From an uncultured Lachnospiraceae bacterium (GTDB taxonomy: Bacteria; Bacillota; Clostridia; Lachnospirales; Lachnospiraceae): DNA of 58,735 bases. Position 1 is the first letter of the stretch. Every line of letters begins with the position of its first letter. Location: positions 42,735 through 101,469 of the forward strand of contig CAPQSW010000006.1 of NCBI GenBank assembly GCA_948688495.1. The letters are read 5' to 3'. The notes beneath the pieces are model-generated. The model was not told the DNA's origin. It did not search any database and saw nothing but the letters and a program-made list of their open reading frames with translations. Shown in pieces: positions 1 through 8,342 of the stretch. Made by a program: the position numbers and the translations under genes.

Positions 1-3
1 TTC

Positions 4-1242
4 TTATATCAACGGATATTTCGCTGTCAATTCCTTTACCATGCCGCGCACTTCCTCCGAAGCCGCTTCGCCTTCTTTAATCATTTTTGCAATACACTCT
101 GCAACCTTATCCATATCTTCTTCGTTAAATCCTCTGGAAGTAGCCGCCGGCGTTCCAAGACGGATACCGCTCGTCACAAACGGAGACTTCGGGTCATTTG
201 GAATCGTATTCTTGTTGCAAGTAATGTTCACAGAATCCAAAAGCTTCTCCACTGCTTTTCCAGTCAGGTCATAAGGCGTCAAATCCACAAGCATCAGATG
301 GTTGTCCGTTCCTCCAGAAACAATCTTAATATCCCGGTCCATCAAACCTTTTGCGAGTGCCTGTGCATTCTTCGCTACATTCTGCTGGTACGTCTGAAAG
401 CTGTCATCTAATGCTTCCTTGAAGCAAACGGCTTTTGCCGCGATCACGTGCATCAAAGGTCCGCCCTGTGTTCCTGGAAATACTGCCTTGTTAAAGTTAA
501 ACTTGTCCGCCATCTCCTGGCTTGCCAGAATCATACCGCCCCTTGGTCCGCGCAGAGTCTTATGTGTCGTTGTGGTAACAACATGCGCATAGGGAATTGG
601 ACTTGGATGAAGACCTGCTGCAACAAGTCCCGCAATATGTGCCATATCAACCATCAGATATGCGCCGGCCTCATCTGCAATCTCACGGAAACGTTTGAAA
701 TCAATGGTTCTCGCATAGGCGCTTGCTCCTGCAATAATCATCTTAGGCTTGCATTCCAATGCAATCTCCCTTACCTTGTCATAATCAATAAATCCCTCAT
801 CGTTTACGCCATAAGGCACAATATGGAAATACGTACCAGAAAAATTCACAGGACTTCCATGTGTCAAGTGTCCGCCGTGGTCAAGATTCATCCCCATCAC
901 GGTATCGCCTGGTTTAAGCATACAGAACTGCACAGCCATATTTGCCTGCGCACCGGAATGCGGCTGTACATTGGCATATTCGCAGCCAAACAACTCCTTT
1001 GCACGTTCAATGGCAAGGTTTTCTACAATATCCACGCACTCACATCCGCCATAATATCTCTTTGCCGGATAGCCTTCCGCATATTTATTTGTCATGGGAC
1101 TTCCCATCGCTGCCATAACTGCCTTGCTCACCCAGTTTTCAGACGCAATTAACTCAATGTGGCTGTTCTGCCGCTCCATTTCCGCTGTGATGGCGTCTGC
1201 CACCTGAGGGTCTGTTTTTTTCACTTCATCAAATGAATACAT
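4..1242 (-). CDS. glyA: Serine hydroxymethyltransferase
   Basis: PLP enzyme that interconverts serine and glycine while charging tetrahydrofolate with a one-carbon unit in the cytoplasm. The 412-residue protein has normal family length. It shows the N-terminal ELIASENWVS segment, the YYGGCE substrate loop near residue 65 and the PLP-binding TTTTHKTLRGPRGG motif with the Schiff-base lysine at about 228. The ATG follows a GAGG Shine-Dalgarno at a usable distance. It is the last gene of a minus-strand cluster that begins with two aminotransferases, and its 3' end lies almost at the window edge. I see no glycine riboswitch in the short 52-bp upstream gap. Identification is secure. Confidence 0.97.
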   Translation of the reverse strand: MYSFDEVKKTDPQVADAITAEMERQNSHIELIASENWVSKAVMAAMGSPMTNKYAEGYPAKRYYGGCECVDIVENLAIERAKELFGCEYANVQPHSGAQANMAVQFCMLKPGDTVMGMNLDHGGHLTHGSPVNFSGTYFHIVPYGVNDEGFIDYDKVREIALECKPKMIIAGASAYARTIDFKRFREIADEAGAYLMVDMAHIAGLVAAGLHPSPIPYAHVVTTTTHKTLRGPRGGMILASQEMADKFNFNKAVFPGTQGGPLMHVIAAKAVCFKEALDDSFQTYQQNVAKNAQALAKGLMDRDIKIVSGGTDNHLMLVDLTPYDLTGKAVEKLLDSVNITCNKNTIPNDPKSPFVTSGIRLGTPAATSRGFNEEDMDKVAECIAKMIKEGEAASEEVRGMVKELTAKYPLI

Positions 1243-1294
1243 ATCTCTTTTCCTCTCTTTGTTTATTTGAAACTATTATTTTAATATTATCCTG

Positions 1295-1573
1295 TTACAT
1301 TTTGAATGTCAAGAATAATATCAGGCACACCTGTATTACAAGAATCAGCGGCATTCCCACTGTAAAATACCAATGCTTTGTCTTATGGTGGAATGTATAC
1401 ATCCCTATTAGACAACCCAGACTGCCGCCTGCCACCGCAGTCAAAAACAATGTCTTCTCCGCAATCCGCCATTTCCTATTCTTTGCCTTCCACTTATCCA
1501 GTCCCATCAGAAAAAATCCGATTATATTTACAATACACAGATAACAGAAGACGCCTCTTTCCCATGACAACAT
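1295..1573 (-). CDS. DUF1294 small membrane protein
   Basis: 92-residue integral membrane protein with about three hydrophobic segments. The sequence GFFLMGLDKWKAKNRKWRI, followed by GGSLGCLIGMYTFHHKT, is the conserved core of the DUF1294 family (D-K-A plus a GG-G-G-M-F-HKTKH pattern). Members are short bacterial membrane proteins of unknown function. It begins one base after the stop of the DUF368 gene, so the two are probably cotranscribed and may be translationally coupled. Family membership is recognised from the motif; I know no biochemical role. Confidence 0.85.
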   Translation of the reverse strand: MLSWERGVFCYLCIVNIIGFFLMGLDKWKAKNRKWRIAEKTLFLTAVAGGSLGCLIGMYTFHHKTKHWYFTVGMPLILVIQVCLILFLTFKM

Positions 1574-1574
1574 G

Positions 1575-2423
1575 CTATTCTTCTCCTAACTTCAGGGAAA
1601 TAAAAACTCCCACAGCCAGTGAAACAACGCCCGTTAAAACTGATACAACCGTTATCACTCCCATATTATTCATAAGGAAGATCGCCACGGGGGATGCAAC
1701 GATCAGTCCGATAATTGCCCAGTACGCATGTTCCGGGAACTTCTGAAAGATAATCTCAATCAACTTGGCAATCGCCACAATTCCAACCACTACGCCAATG
1801 CCAAAAGGCACCAGAACCTTACATCCATCCAAAATTCCCGGCACGTTAAACCCAACCAGGCTGTCGATGAAATCATTTATCGTATTCAATACGGGATTAT
1901 AATAGCCCATCAACATCAGCATCATGGAACCGCTGACGCCCGGTATTACCATAGTTGCAGACGCCACAATACCTACGCCGAACAATTTCACGATATTTAC
2001 CACATTAAAGCTTAAATCTGCCGCTGTGCCCTCCTGTTCCCCCAGCATCGCAAGACCTGCAACAACTGCAAAAAACAGAACGCACACCAGAATATGCCCC
2101 AGACGTATGGTTTTTCCCTTCACCTTCTTTGTAATTGCGGGAAGCCCCCCGACAATCAATCCCACAAACAGCATATTTGTCTGAAAGGGCACACGTGCAA
2201 ACATATACTCCAGGATACGCGCCAGTACCACGATTCCAATTAACATCCCCACAACAATAGGAAGCAAAAGTTTCATGCTCTTTTTAAACTCTGAAATGAT
2301 ATGCGTGGCCGCATGGATAATCTTATCGTAAATACCCATGGACACTGCCATGGTTCCGCCGCTGACTCCGGGAATGATATTTGCCACTCCCATCATCACG
2401 CCCTTTAAAATCAATTTAACCAT
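1575..2423 (-). CDS. DUF368 polyprenyl-phosphate transporter (PopT-like)
   Basis: 282-residue polytopic membrane protein of the DUF368 family. Two copies of a PGVSG motif, near residues 19-22 and 161-165, sit in two repeated halves (NIIPGVSGGT and MVIPGVSGSM), as expected for an inverted-repeat transporter fold. Some DUF368 proteins have been shown to recycle undecaprenyl phosphate across the membrane, supplying lipid carrier for wall and glycan synthesis. That role is inferred here by family. The gene overlaps the 3' end of hisC by 8 bases and is followed after one base by the DUF1294 gene, indicating a tight transcription unit. The pairing with amino-acid genes has no obvious functional logic. 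Confidence 0.9.
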   Translation of the reverse strand: MVKLILKGVMMGVANIIPGVSGGTMAVSMGIYDKIIHAATHIISEFKKSMKLLLPIVVGMLIGIVVLARILEYMFARVPFQTNMLFVGLIVGGLPAITKKVKGKTIRLGHILVCVLFFAVVAGLAMLGEQEGTAADLSFNVVNIVKLFGVGIVASATMVIPGVSGSMMLMLMGYYNPVLNTINDFIDSLVGFNVPGILDGCKVLVPFGIGVVVGIVAIAKLIEIIFQKFPEHAYWAIIGLIVASPVAIFLMNNMGVITVVSVLTGVVSLAVGVFISLKLGEE

Positions 2424-3483
2424 AATTCTCTCCTATATATTTTTCTAAAAATGCAATCAATGCTTTCATTTCCCCGTCTGTACCGATGGAAATCCGCAGA
2501 TAATTGTCAATCCGCGGTTTTGCAAAATATCTCACGTATATTCCGTGTTCCTTCAACGCCTCAAATAAATTTTTCGCTGGACACACCGGATGACTGGCAA
2601 AGATAAAATTACTCTTGGAATCCTGGAATACAAACCCCAGCCTCCTTAGCTCCTTTTTTGTCCATTCCCTTGTGGCAACCACTTTCTGTATCGTCTCCTG
2701 AAAATAGACGTCATCCTTAACTGCCTCCACACCCATGGCAATCGTCACCGTATTCATGGTGTAAGAATTAAAAGAATATTTTGCATCGTTCAAATATTTT
2801 ATGAGTTTCTCACTGCCGAAAGCATAACCTATCCGCATTCCGGCAAGGCTGCGGGATTTTGAAAATGTCTGCACCACCAGCAGGTTATCGTATTTTGGTA
2901 TGAGGCTAAGTGCCGATTCTCCTCCAAAATCAATATATGCCTCGTCAATGATAACTATCACATCCGGATTTGCAGCAATAATACGCTCCAGCTCTGACAA
3001 TTCCTTTTCCGCTCCGGTAGGTGCATTTGGATTAGGAATCACGATCCCGCCACAAGGCTTCAGGTAATCTTCGGTATGGATCTCAAACGCGTCATCCAGC
3101 GGCTGGCACTCATATGGAATCCGATATAATTCTGCCCAGACATCATAAAAGGAATACGTAATGTCCGGAAACAGAATTGGTTTCTCTCCATTAAAAAAAG
3201 TAAGAAAGCTCATCGCCAAAACATCATCAGAACCCACACCCACAAAAATCTGTTCCACAGGCAGATGATAGTATTCCGACAATGCTGTAACAAGCGCCCC
3301 CGCTGTAGGATCTGGATATTTGCGTAATGCCTCAGCATCCATATCACGCAAAATACGGGCGGCTCCCGGCGCCGGTGGATATGGGTTTTCATTTGTATTT
3401 AATTTGATAATGTCCGAGCGGTCCGGCTGTTCCCCCGGTGTGTAGGGAATCACTTTCCGCACGTTTTTTTCCCATAATGACAT
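2416..3483 (-). CDS. hisC: Histidinol-phosphate aminotransferase
   Basis: 355-residue fold-type I PLP aminotransferase acting on histidinol phosphate in histidine synthesis; close relatives also take aromatic substrates. Visible features are the N-terminal KLNTNENPYPP segment, the IIDEAYIDF motif around 178-186 and the PLP lysine at about 209 in VQTFSKSRSLAGMRIGY. The C-terminal arginine context in NYLRISIGT matches HisC. No other his gene is in the window, so it is separated from a classical his operon, and its physiological substrate could be different. It lies 11 bases downstream of another aminotransferase and overlaps the DUF368 gene. Confidence 0.88.
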   Translation of the reverse strand: MSLWEKNVRKVIPYTPGEQPDRSDIIKLNTNENPYPPAPGAARILRDMDAEALRKYPDPTAGALVTALSEYYHLPVEQIFVGVGSDDVLAMSFLTFFNGEKPILFPDITYSFYDVWAELYRIPYECQPLDDAFEIHTEDYLKPCGGIVIPNPNAPTGAEKELSELERIIAANPDVIVIIDEAYIDFGGESALSLIPKYDNLLVVQTFSKSRSLAGMRIGYAFGSEKLIKYLNDAKYSFNSYTMNTVTIAMGVEAVKDDVYFQETIQKVVATREWTKKELRRLGFVFQDSKSNFIFASHPVCPAKNLFEALKEHGIYVRYFAKPRIDNYLRISIGTDGEMKALIAFLEKYIGENYG

Positions 3484-3494
3484 TTGACTGCTCC

Positions 3495-4685
3495 TTAAGA
3501 CAAATTATATTCTTCCGCCAACTTCTCAAATGCCGGCAGGGAACGCTCTATCATCTCATAAGAGACACAGTAGGCAAGACGCACATATCCCGGACAGGAA
3601 AATGTCGTTCCCCCTACCAGAAGAATATGATGTTTCTTTGCCGTCTCTACAAACTTCTTCTCATCCGCATCCGGCGATTTGATAAACAGATAAAATGCAC
3701 CCTGCGGTTTGGCGCAGGTAAAACCAAGTGCAATCAGCTTATTGTAAATCAACTGCCGATTCCTGTCATAATATGCAACGTCTGTAGTCGCATCAATCGC
3801 ACGCGCTACGGCCTTCTGCATCAGAGACGGTGCATTGACAAATCCAAGCACCCGGTTTGCCACAGACAATGCACTGCATACCTGCTCACAGTCTGCAATT
3901 CTTGGGCTGACTGCGACATATCCAATGCGCTCACCTGGAATGGACAGCGACTTGCTAAAGGAATAGGTCACGAATGTATTGTCGTAATATTTTGTCAAAA
4001 ACGGTACTTTATTCCCATCATAGGCAAGCTCACGGTAAGGTTCATCCGACACCATGTAAATCTCATGTCCATACTCACCCTGTTTCTCCCGCATGATAGA
4101 CGCCATTTCTTCAATCGTCTCCTCAGAATATATAACTCCGGTAGGATTCACGGGATTGTTTATAATGACAGCTTTTGTCTTTGCCGTAATTTTGTTTTTG
4201 AAATCTTCCAAATCCGGCTGAAACGTATCGGTATTCGGCGCAACCTCTTTTAAGATTCCCTGATGGTTCGCTGTGTAACCCCGGTACTCGCCAAAATAAG
4301 GAGCCAGAGCAAGCACTTCATCGCCAGGATCTAAAATCGTCTTAAACACAATATTCAATGCACCCGCTGCCCCTACGGTCATTGTAATATGCTTTCCCTC
4401 AAAGTCTGTCCCAAATCGTTTGTTGAGGTTATCCGCAACTGTCTGCCTGGTTTTTGGATAGCCAGCGTTGTCCATATAACCGTGGAGTTCCAGAGAGCTT
4501 TCTGTCCGTACCGCGTCAATAATTGCCTGGTTATACTCTGCCGGAACCGGCGTCATGGGATTTCCCAGACTAAAATCATATACGTTTTCTGCTCCTATTT
4601 TTGCTGCCATTTCCTTTCCTTCCAGGAACATGGCACGTATGGCGGAACTGCCTGCCACCGCCTCCTGCATTTTCTTTGAGATCAT
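3495..4685 (-). CDS. Class I/II pyridoxal-phosphate aminotransferase
   Basis: 396-residue PLP aminotransferase of the aspartate-aminotransferase superfamily. Key features are NNPVNPTG near 176-183, the SDEPYREL motif near 213-220, the PLP lysine at about 245 in TYSFSKSLSIPGERIGY and a C-terminal GYVRLAYC arginine motif. Proteins of this type in Clostridia are usually annotated simply as pyridoxal phosphate-dependent aminotransferase, and the amino-acid substrate cannot be read from the sequence. It is the first gene of the minus-strand run through hisC, DUF368, DUF1294 and glyA. The 363 bases upstream hold a remnant reading frame and a terminator. Confidence 0.9.
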   Translation of the reverse strand: MISKKMQEAVAGSSAIRAMFLEGKEMAAKIGAENVYDFSLGNPMTPVPAEYNQAIIDAVRTESSLELHGYMDNAGYPKTRQTVADNLNKRFGTDFEGKHITMTVGAAGALNIVFKTILDPGDEVLALAPYFGEYRGYTANHQGILKEVAPNTDTFQPDLEDFKNKITAKTKAVIINNPVNPTGVIYSEETIEEMASIMREKQGEYGHEIYMVSDEPYRELAYDGNKVPFLTKYYDNTFVTYSFSKSLSIPGERIGYVAVSPRIADCEQVCSALSVANRVLGFVNAPSLMQKAVARAIDATTDVAYYDRNRQLIYNKLIALGFTCAKPQGAFYLFIKSPDADEKKFVETAKKHHILLVGGTTFSCPGYVRLAYCVSYEMIERSLPAFEKLAEEYNLS

Positions 4686-4744
4686 CTTATCGTCCTCTTT
4701 CTTTATTTTTTAAAAATCTTTTTCTATTCTACCACGAATGTTAG

Positions 4745-5068
4745 AAAAATAAAAGAGGGACATTCGGCGCATATAACATCTTCTATTATTATAACCCCCA
4801 AAATCCCAGCGAATTTTATATCAAAGAATACGACCTGAAAACACTCTTTAAACTTGGGACAATTTTTCTGCTTCTTAGTACCGGAACTTTATTTGTTTTG
4901 ATTTTATTCCCCATATTAGACAAGATACACATAGATAAAAAAAAAAGAACAGAATCAGGTAAAAATCATTTTTCCCTGATTCTGCTCTTTATGTTCAGCG
5001 TATTTGCCTGTCTGGCAGGACCTGTCACCGCAGGATTATTGCGATCTTTTATTTCTGTGTCGGCTTAA
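4745..5068 (+). pseudogene. Start-less coding-like frame, probable gene remnant
   Basis: This is an open plus-strand frame of 107 codons with no ATG near its 5' end; the first in-frame ATG is at 4991. Translation gives a plausible protein: a hydrophilic start (YYNPQNPSEFYIKEYDL), a hydrophobic stretch (GTIFLLLSTGTLFVLILF), a charged IDKKKRTESGK segment and a second hydrophobic stretch, like a two-helix membrane protein fragment. It overlaps the terminator at 4937-4989 and the last 20 bases of the GH53 gene, so the C-terminal part may be coincidental. I do not recognise a family. The most economical reading is a 5'-truncated remnant; a chance open frame in AT-rich DNA is the alternative. Confidence 0.35.
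4937..4989 (-). terminator. Intrinsic terminator of the galactan operon
   Basis: Perfectly complementary arms lie at 4946-4959 and 4975-4989 (AGAACAGAATCAGG against CCTGATTCTGCTCTT). On the minus strand the stem is followed by a run of ten T residues (A10 on the plus strand at 4937-4946). It lies about 60 bases past the GH53 stop codon and would end the galactan-locus transcript. TTT also follows on the plus strand, so some bidirectional activity is possible. Confidence 0.85.
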
Positions 5069-6191
5069 ATTTCTTGATCACATCCAGCGCTGGCAATGGC
5101 CGTCCCTCATAGTCGAACAACGCCTGATTGGCCCACTCGTTACCGCATGGTCCCGGGTCGTTCATATACTTGAGGGAAACCTCTGTCGCCCAACCGCTTC
5201 CCGGTACGGGAATCCAGGCGGGCTCCCAGTAGAAAAATCCCCTGCCAAGGCCATTCGGGATATTGGCAATACGTCCCATCAAATCTTCCATAAAATCTGC
5301 CTGGCCCTTTTTGGTCATTGGATAATCAATCTTTGCCACAAGCGAAGGCTTGGTCGCCATACCTTTGCGCTCCTTAGGCTCAAGCTTCTCATATTTCGCA
5401 TAATCTTCCATCGTATATCCCATAGAGACTTCTGCAATAATCATCTCTTTGCGGTAACGTTTGGCAAGGTCCTTCATATTGTTTTCCAAATCATTCAGAG
5501 AACCATGCCAGAATGGATAGTAGGACAAACCGATAATATCGAAATCCATCCCATCATTTTCAAAGTAATTGTCAAACCATTCCCGATACAAAGCATTGTT
5601 TCCACCATTATCAAGATGGATCATAATCGGAATCTCCGAATCCACGGAGCGCACCCCACGGATACCGGCGTTGACAAACCATGCAATATTCTCATAATTT
5701 GGACGCCTGCCATCGGGCCATAACAGACCATTGGAGAGTTCATTGCCCACCTGCACCATATCTGGCAATACACCCTCTGCCCTCATGTTCCTGAGCATCG
5801 CTGTTGTATAGTCCTCAACGGCATACTCCAACCGTTTTCCCGTAAAATCAGCCCACGCTTTTGGTTTAATCTGCTTGCCGGGATCCGCCCAGAAATCACT
5901 GTAGTGCAAATCCAACAGAATATACATGCCCCGGTCACGCACCCTTTTTGCCAGCTCAATGGCCGTTTCCATGTCATTCGTGCCGCCCCCATAGGGTTCT
6001 CCTTCCTGGGAATAAGGATGATTCCACATCCTTATTCTTATGGCATTTGTGCCGTATTCCTGCAAAATAGACAGCAAATCTCTCTCATCACCATCTGCAT
6101 CCTTGAACTTTGCCCCCAGCCTCTCCAACTCTACCAGGGATGAAACATCCATTCCCTTAATAAACTTCATTTTATCTGAAATCTTCCCCAT
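5049..6191 (-). CDS. GH53 arabinogalactan endo-beta-1,4-galactanase, cytoplasmic
   Basis: Glycoside hydrolase family 53 enzyme, which cleaves beta-1,4-galactan chains such as pectic arabinogalactan type I. Expected residues are present: RIRMWNHPY near the start, acid/base Glu about 150 in VQVGNELSNG, nucleophile Glu about 253 in IIAEVSMGYT, and a C-terminal GFFYWEPAWIP segment. I chose the ATG at 6191 (MGKISDKMKF) because AAGGAGG lies eight bases before it. Longer in-frame starts at 6251 (ATG) and 6263 (GTG) also exist. Neither version has a signal peptide or membrane segment, so the enzyme should act inside the cell on imported oligosaccharides. It is the last gene of the galactan locus and is followed by a terminator. 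Confidence 0.92.
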   Translation of the reverse strand: MGKISDKMKFIKGMDVSSLVELERLGAKFKDADGDERDLLSILQEYGTNAIRIRMWNHPYSQEGEPYGGGTNDMETAIELAKRVRDRGMYILLDLHYSDFWADPGKQIKPKAWADFTGKRLEYAVEDYTTAMLRNMRAEGVLPDMVQVGNELSNGLLWPDGRRPNYENIAWFVNAGIRGVRSVDSEIPIMIHLDNGGNNALYREWFDNYFENDGMDFDIIGLSYYPFWHGSLNDLENNMKDLAKRYRKEMIIAEVSMGYTMEDYAKYEKLEPKERKGMATKPSLVAKIDYPMTKKGQADFMEDLMGRIANIPNGLGRGFFYWEPAWIPVPGSGWATEVSLKYMNDPGPCGNEWANQALFDYEGRPLPALDVIKKFKPTQK

Positions 6192-6218
6192 AAACTTGTC
6201 CTCCTTGCCAACAAATCG

Positions 6219-6285
6219 ACAGTTCAGTTCCAGCTCAGCCCATGCCAGCATGATTTCCTCCACTTGCTGTACCTGGCTGAACTGT
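6219..6285 (-). promoter_or_regulatory. Inverted repeat upstream of the GH53 gene
   Basis: Arms ACAGTTCAG (6219-6227) and CTGAACTGT (6277-6285) are exact complements separated by 49 bases. They lie between the stop codon of the zinc-ribbon gene and the chosen GH53 start. The arms could form the base of an RNA stem in the mRNA or bind a dimeric protein at long spacing. The upstream in-frame GTG and ATG codons of GH53 lie in its loop. Function is inferred only. Confidence 0.35.
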
Positions 6286-6503
6286 TAGTCAAAATCAAAC
6301 TTAGTAAAACGTTTATCCATTGCGCGGTAACGGAAACGAATCATTTCATTCTTCTCCAGAACATCTTTCTCATTTCCGGTATACTGACAGCGCATACAGT
6401 AAAATTCATCTTTATCCTTATCATAAAACATATCAATATCCAAATCCCTCATAAAACAGGACGGACATCTGTAATTTAATTTGCCTTTTCCAGATTGAGC
6501 CAT
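6285..6503 (-). CDS. Small zinc-ribbon protein in the galactan locus
   Basis: 72-residue protein with two cysteine pairs, CPSC near residues 13-16 and CMRC near 36-39, typical of a single four-cysteine zinc ribbon, followed by a basic/aromatic tail (RFRYRAMDKRFTKFDFD). It has a strong AAGGAGG site inside the end of the preceding gene and overlaps that gene by 28 bases, which suggests translational coupling. I recognise no named family. Such ribbons bind nucleic acid or act as small adaptors. Its place between a putative carbohydrate-active protein and GH53 suggests a role tied to this locus, but none is known. Confidence 0.75.
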   Translation of the reverse strand: MAQSGKGKLNYRCPSCFMRDLDIDMFYDKDKDEFYCMRCQYTGNEKDVLEKNEMIRFRYRAMDKRFTKFDFD

Positions 6504-8311
6504 GTCGCAAATACCTCCTTATCTGAGATTGTTTTGGTATAACCTAATGTAAACATTGGCGAGAATGCGTAACCTTCCTTCACATATCCAACTGCAGCCT
6601 TATCAGACGCCGTCATGGATACCTTCGTCTCAATCGCAGGAATCACTGCGCTAACCGCCTCTGCTCCCGCAAGCTCTGCTTCCCTGCATTTATATTCATA
6701 ATTTATTTCCTGTCCTGATGCCCCTTCGCATTTCAGGGTAATGCCCATCATATCCTCGGGGTATTCCGTGGTGCCGTAACATGCCACCATATACTCATTC
6801 AATTCTACCTTTGCCTCAGGATTGCTCATCTCAAGGATATTGCGTTCAATTTTGATATTGGAGCTTCCTTCCTCAAAATAAATCTTCGTCTGAAGTTTCA
6901 CTGTCAAATCATAGAACTCAATATCCACCGGATCAAGCGTTAAGATTCTCGTCTTCCCCTCCTCGGAAAAATGCGCCTTGGTACGGCATAAGCAGAGGTC
7001 TACCTCCTCGCCGTTGTAAGATAACTTGGCGCTTCTCACCGTGCCTTCCCCAGCATAATGCGTGAAATAGCCGGCACGGTATTTCTCCTGAATCAAGAAT
7101 GGGTAAGACGCATCCTGCACATGTTTCGTGCCAATTCCCACCGGCCATTCCAATTTGGCCGCATAAGGACGCAGATCCACAATCGCGCCGCCCTGATCCA
7201 TATTGACACAGGCACGCATATAAGGATCACAGTACCAGAACAGCTGCTTGTCCGATCCATAAAGGATGTCACGCCACAGCGCGCATTCCGGCTCGGTATA
7301 ACTCTTTTTCTCACGGTAGTAATCGGCAAATTCCGCCATCGTCATATCAACGAGCTTGCCCTCTTTTTTTAATTTACCATAGTAAGCACAGCCGTCAGAA
7401 TAAGATTTCTCTAATAACTCGTAGGGAGCTTCCCAGCGTCCCATTTTATTCATCCATGCCGGACCGACAAACATCATGTTATAAGCGTAACCGTTATTGT
7501 ATTTCTCCAAATCACGGTACTGGTCAATCAGGTTATACAAATAAGGATACTCCCATGTCTTGCTGTCATAAATCATGCCGCGCAAAACATTCTGCGGATG
7601 GGTTCCGAAATTGGAGCCGTTGCCGTCGTAACATGCTATCAAGTCCCTGGACAGATGCGGAATCGCCACAATTCCACTGTCCTCCGCCTCGTTTGCCGCT
7701 GGTGCATGGGTGTTCTGCTTCGAGGGAATCCATGGATTCCAGGGACCTCCATCAAACAACGTATACCAGGAATTGTTACAGGTATGGTACGCCTTAGGAC
7801 CTTCCTCCCAGCAGGTAGCCACTGCACATTTCACAGAAGGATATTTCTCCTTAATATAATTCGTCAAATCTGCATCCATATAGTAGGAACCCGTGGATTC
7901 CGGATAAAATCCAAATATTTCATGGAATTTTGCAAAAATATCGTCTACAATAGATTTCTTATCCTCCATAGAAAACATCCAGATACAAAAATCCTTAGTC
8001 TTATACTTCTCCCGGAACTCTTTACAGGGCAATCCAAGCAGGGACAATGCAATCTCATCCCCATATTTCTCATGATCCGCTTTTGCAAGCTCCACTGCTT
8101 CCTCATTAAAAAGACTTGCATACGTCATCTGAATCGTCGTCTTTAAACCGTTCTCATGGGCAATCCTCTGTTGGGTCTTAAAAATGTCTAAGGATTCCGT
8201 CAGCAATGCCTTCCTTCCAATATCCTCCGCTTTGCCATGTCCGGTTACCTTCTCTGCATACTCCGGCACCATTTCCGGGCGGTGGATAATATTTACTACA
8301 AATTTATCCAT
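6476..8311 (-). CDS. Unassigned protein of the galactan locus, possibly DUF3863/DUF3864-like
   Basis: 611-residue soluble protein with no signal peptide. The N-terminal 300 residues read like a polysaccharide-deacetylase or GH57/38-like barrel: an alternating strand/helix pattern, DIALSLLGLPCKEF, FGFYPESTGSYYMDADLTNYIKEKYP and a conserved-looking tryptophan/glycine block (SWYTLFDGGPWNPWIPS). The C-terminal 250 residues look like a beta-sandwich similar to accessory domains of glycosidases (for example LTLDPVDIEFYDLTVKLQ). The layout reminds me of the paired DUF3863/DUF3864 domains, but I could not verify that. It sits 31 bases after the GH2 beta-galactosidase gene with a GGAGG site seven bases from the ATG, so it likely acts on galactan-derived sugars. 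No catalytic function should be assumed. Confidence 0.8.
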   Translation of the reverse strand: MDKFVVNIIHRPEMVPEYAEKVTGHGKAEDIGRKALLTESLDIFKTQQRIAHENGLKTTIQMTYASLFNEEAVELAKADHEKYGDEIALSLLGLPCKEFREKYKTKDFCIWMFSMEDKKSIVDDIFAKFHEIFGFYPESTGSYYMDADLTNYIKEKYPSVKCAVATCWEEGPKAYHTCNNSWYTLFDGGPWNPWIPSKQNTHAPAANEAEDSGIVAIPHLSRDLIACYDGNGSNFGTHPQNVLRGMIYDSKTWEYPYLYNLIDQYRDLEKYNNGYAYNMMFVGPAWMNKMGRWEAPYELLEKSYSDGCAYYGKLKKEGKLVDMTMAEFADYYREKKSYTEPECALWRDILYGSDKQLFWYCDPYMRACVNMDQGGAIVDLRPYAAKLEWPVGIGTKHVQDASYPFLIQEKYRAGYFTHYAGEGTVRSAKLSYNGEEVDLCLCRTKAHFSEEGKTRILTLDPVDIEFYDLTVKLQTKIYFEEGSSNIKIERNILEMSNPEAKVELNEYMVACYGTTEYPEDMMGITLKCEGASGQEINYEYKCREAELAGAEAVSAVIPAIETKVSMTASDKAAVGYVKEGYAFSPMFTLGYTKTISDKEVFATWLNLEKAN

Positions 8312-8342
8312 ATCTATTCCTCCTTTTTAATTTGCCTTCCTC

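Noticed and set aside
448..1152. Long open frame (234 codons) on the plus strand
   Set aside because: It lies entirely opposite the well-supported glyA gene, has no SD and shows no recognisable motif. The same applies to long plus-strand frames at 3438-4253 and 5004-5723.
1243..1294. Glycine riboswitch before glyA
   Set aside because: The gap is only 52 bases and has none of the tandem aptamer sequences.
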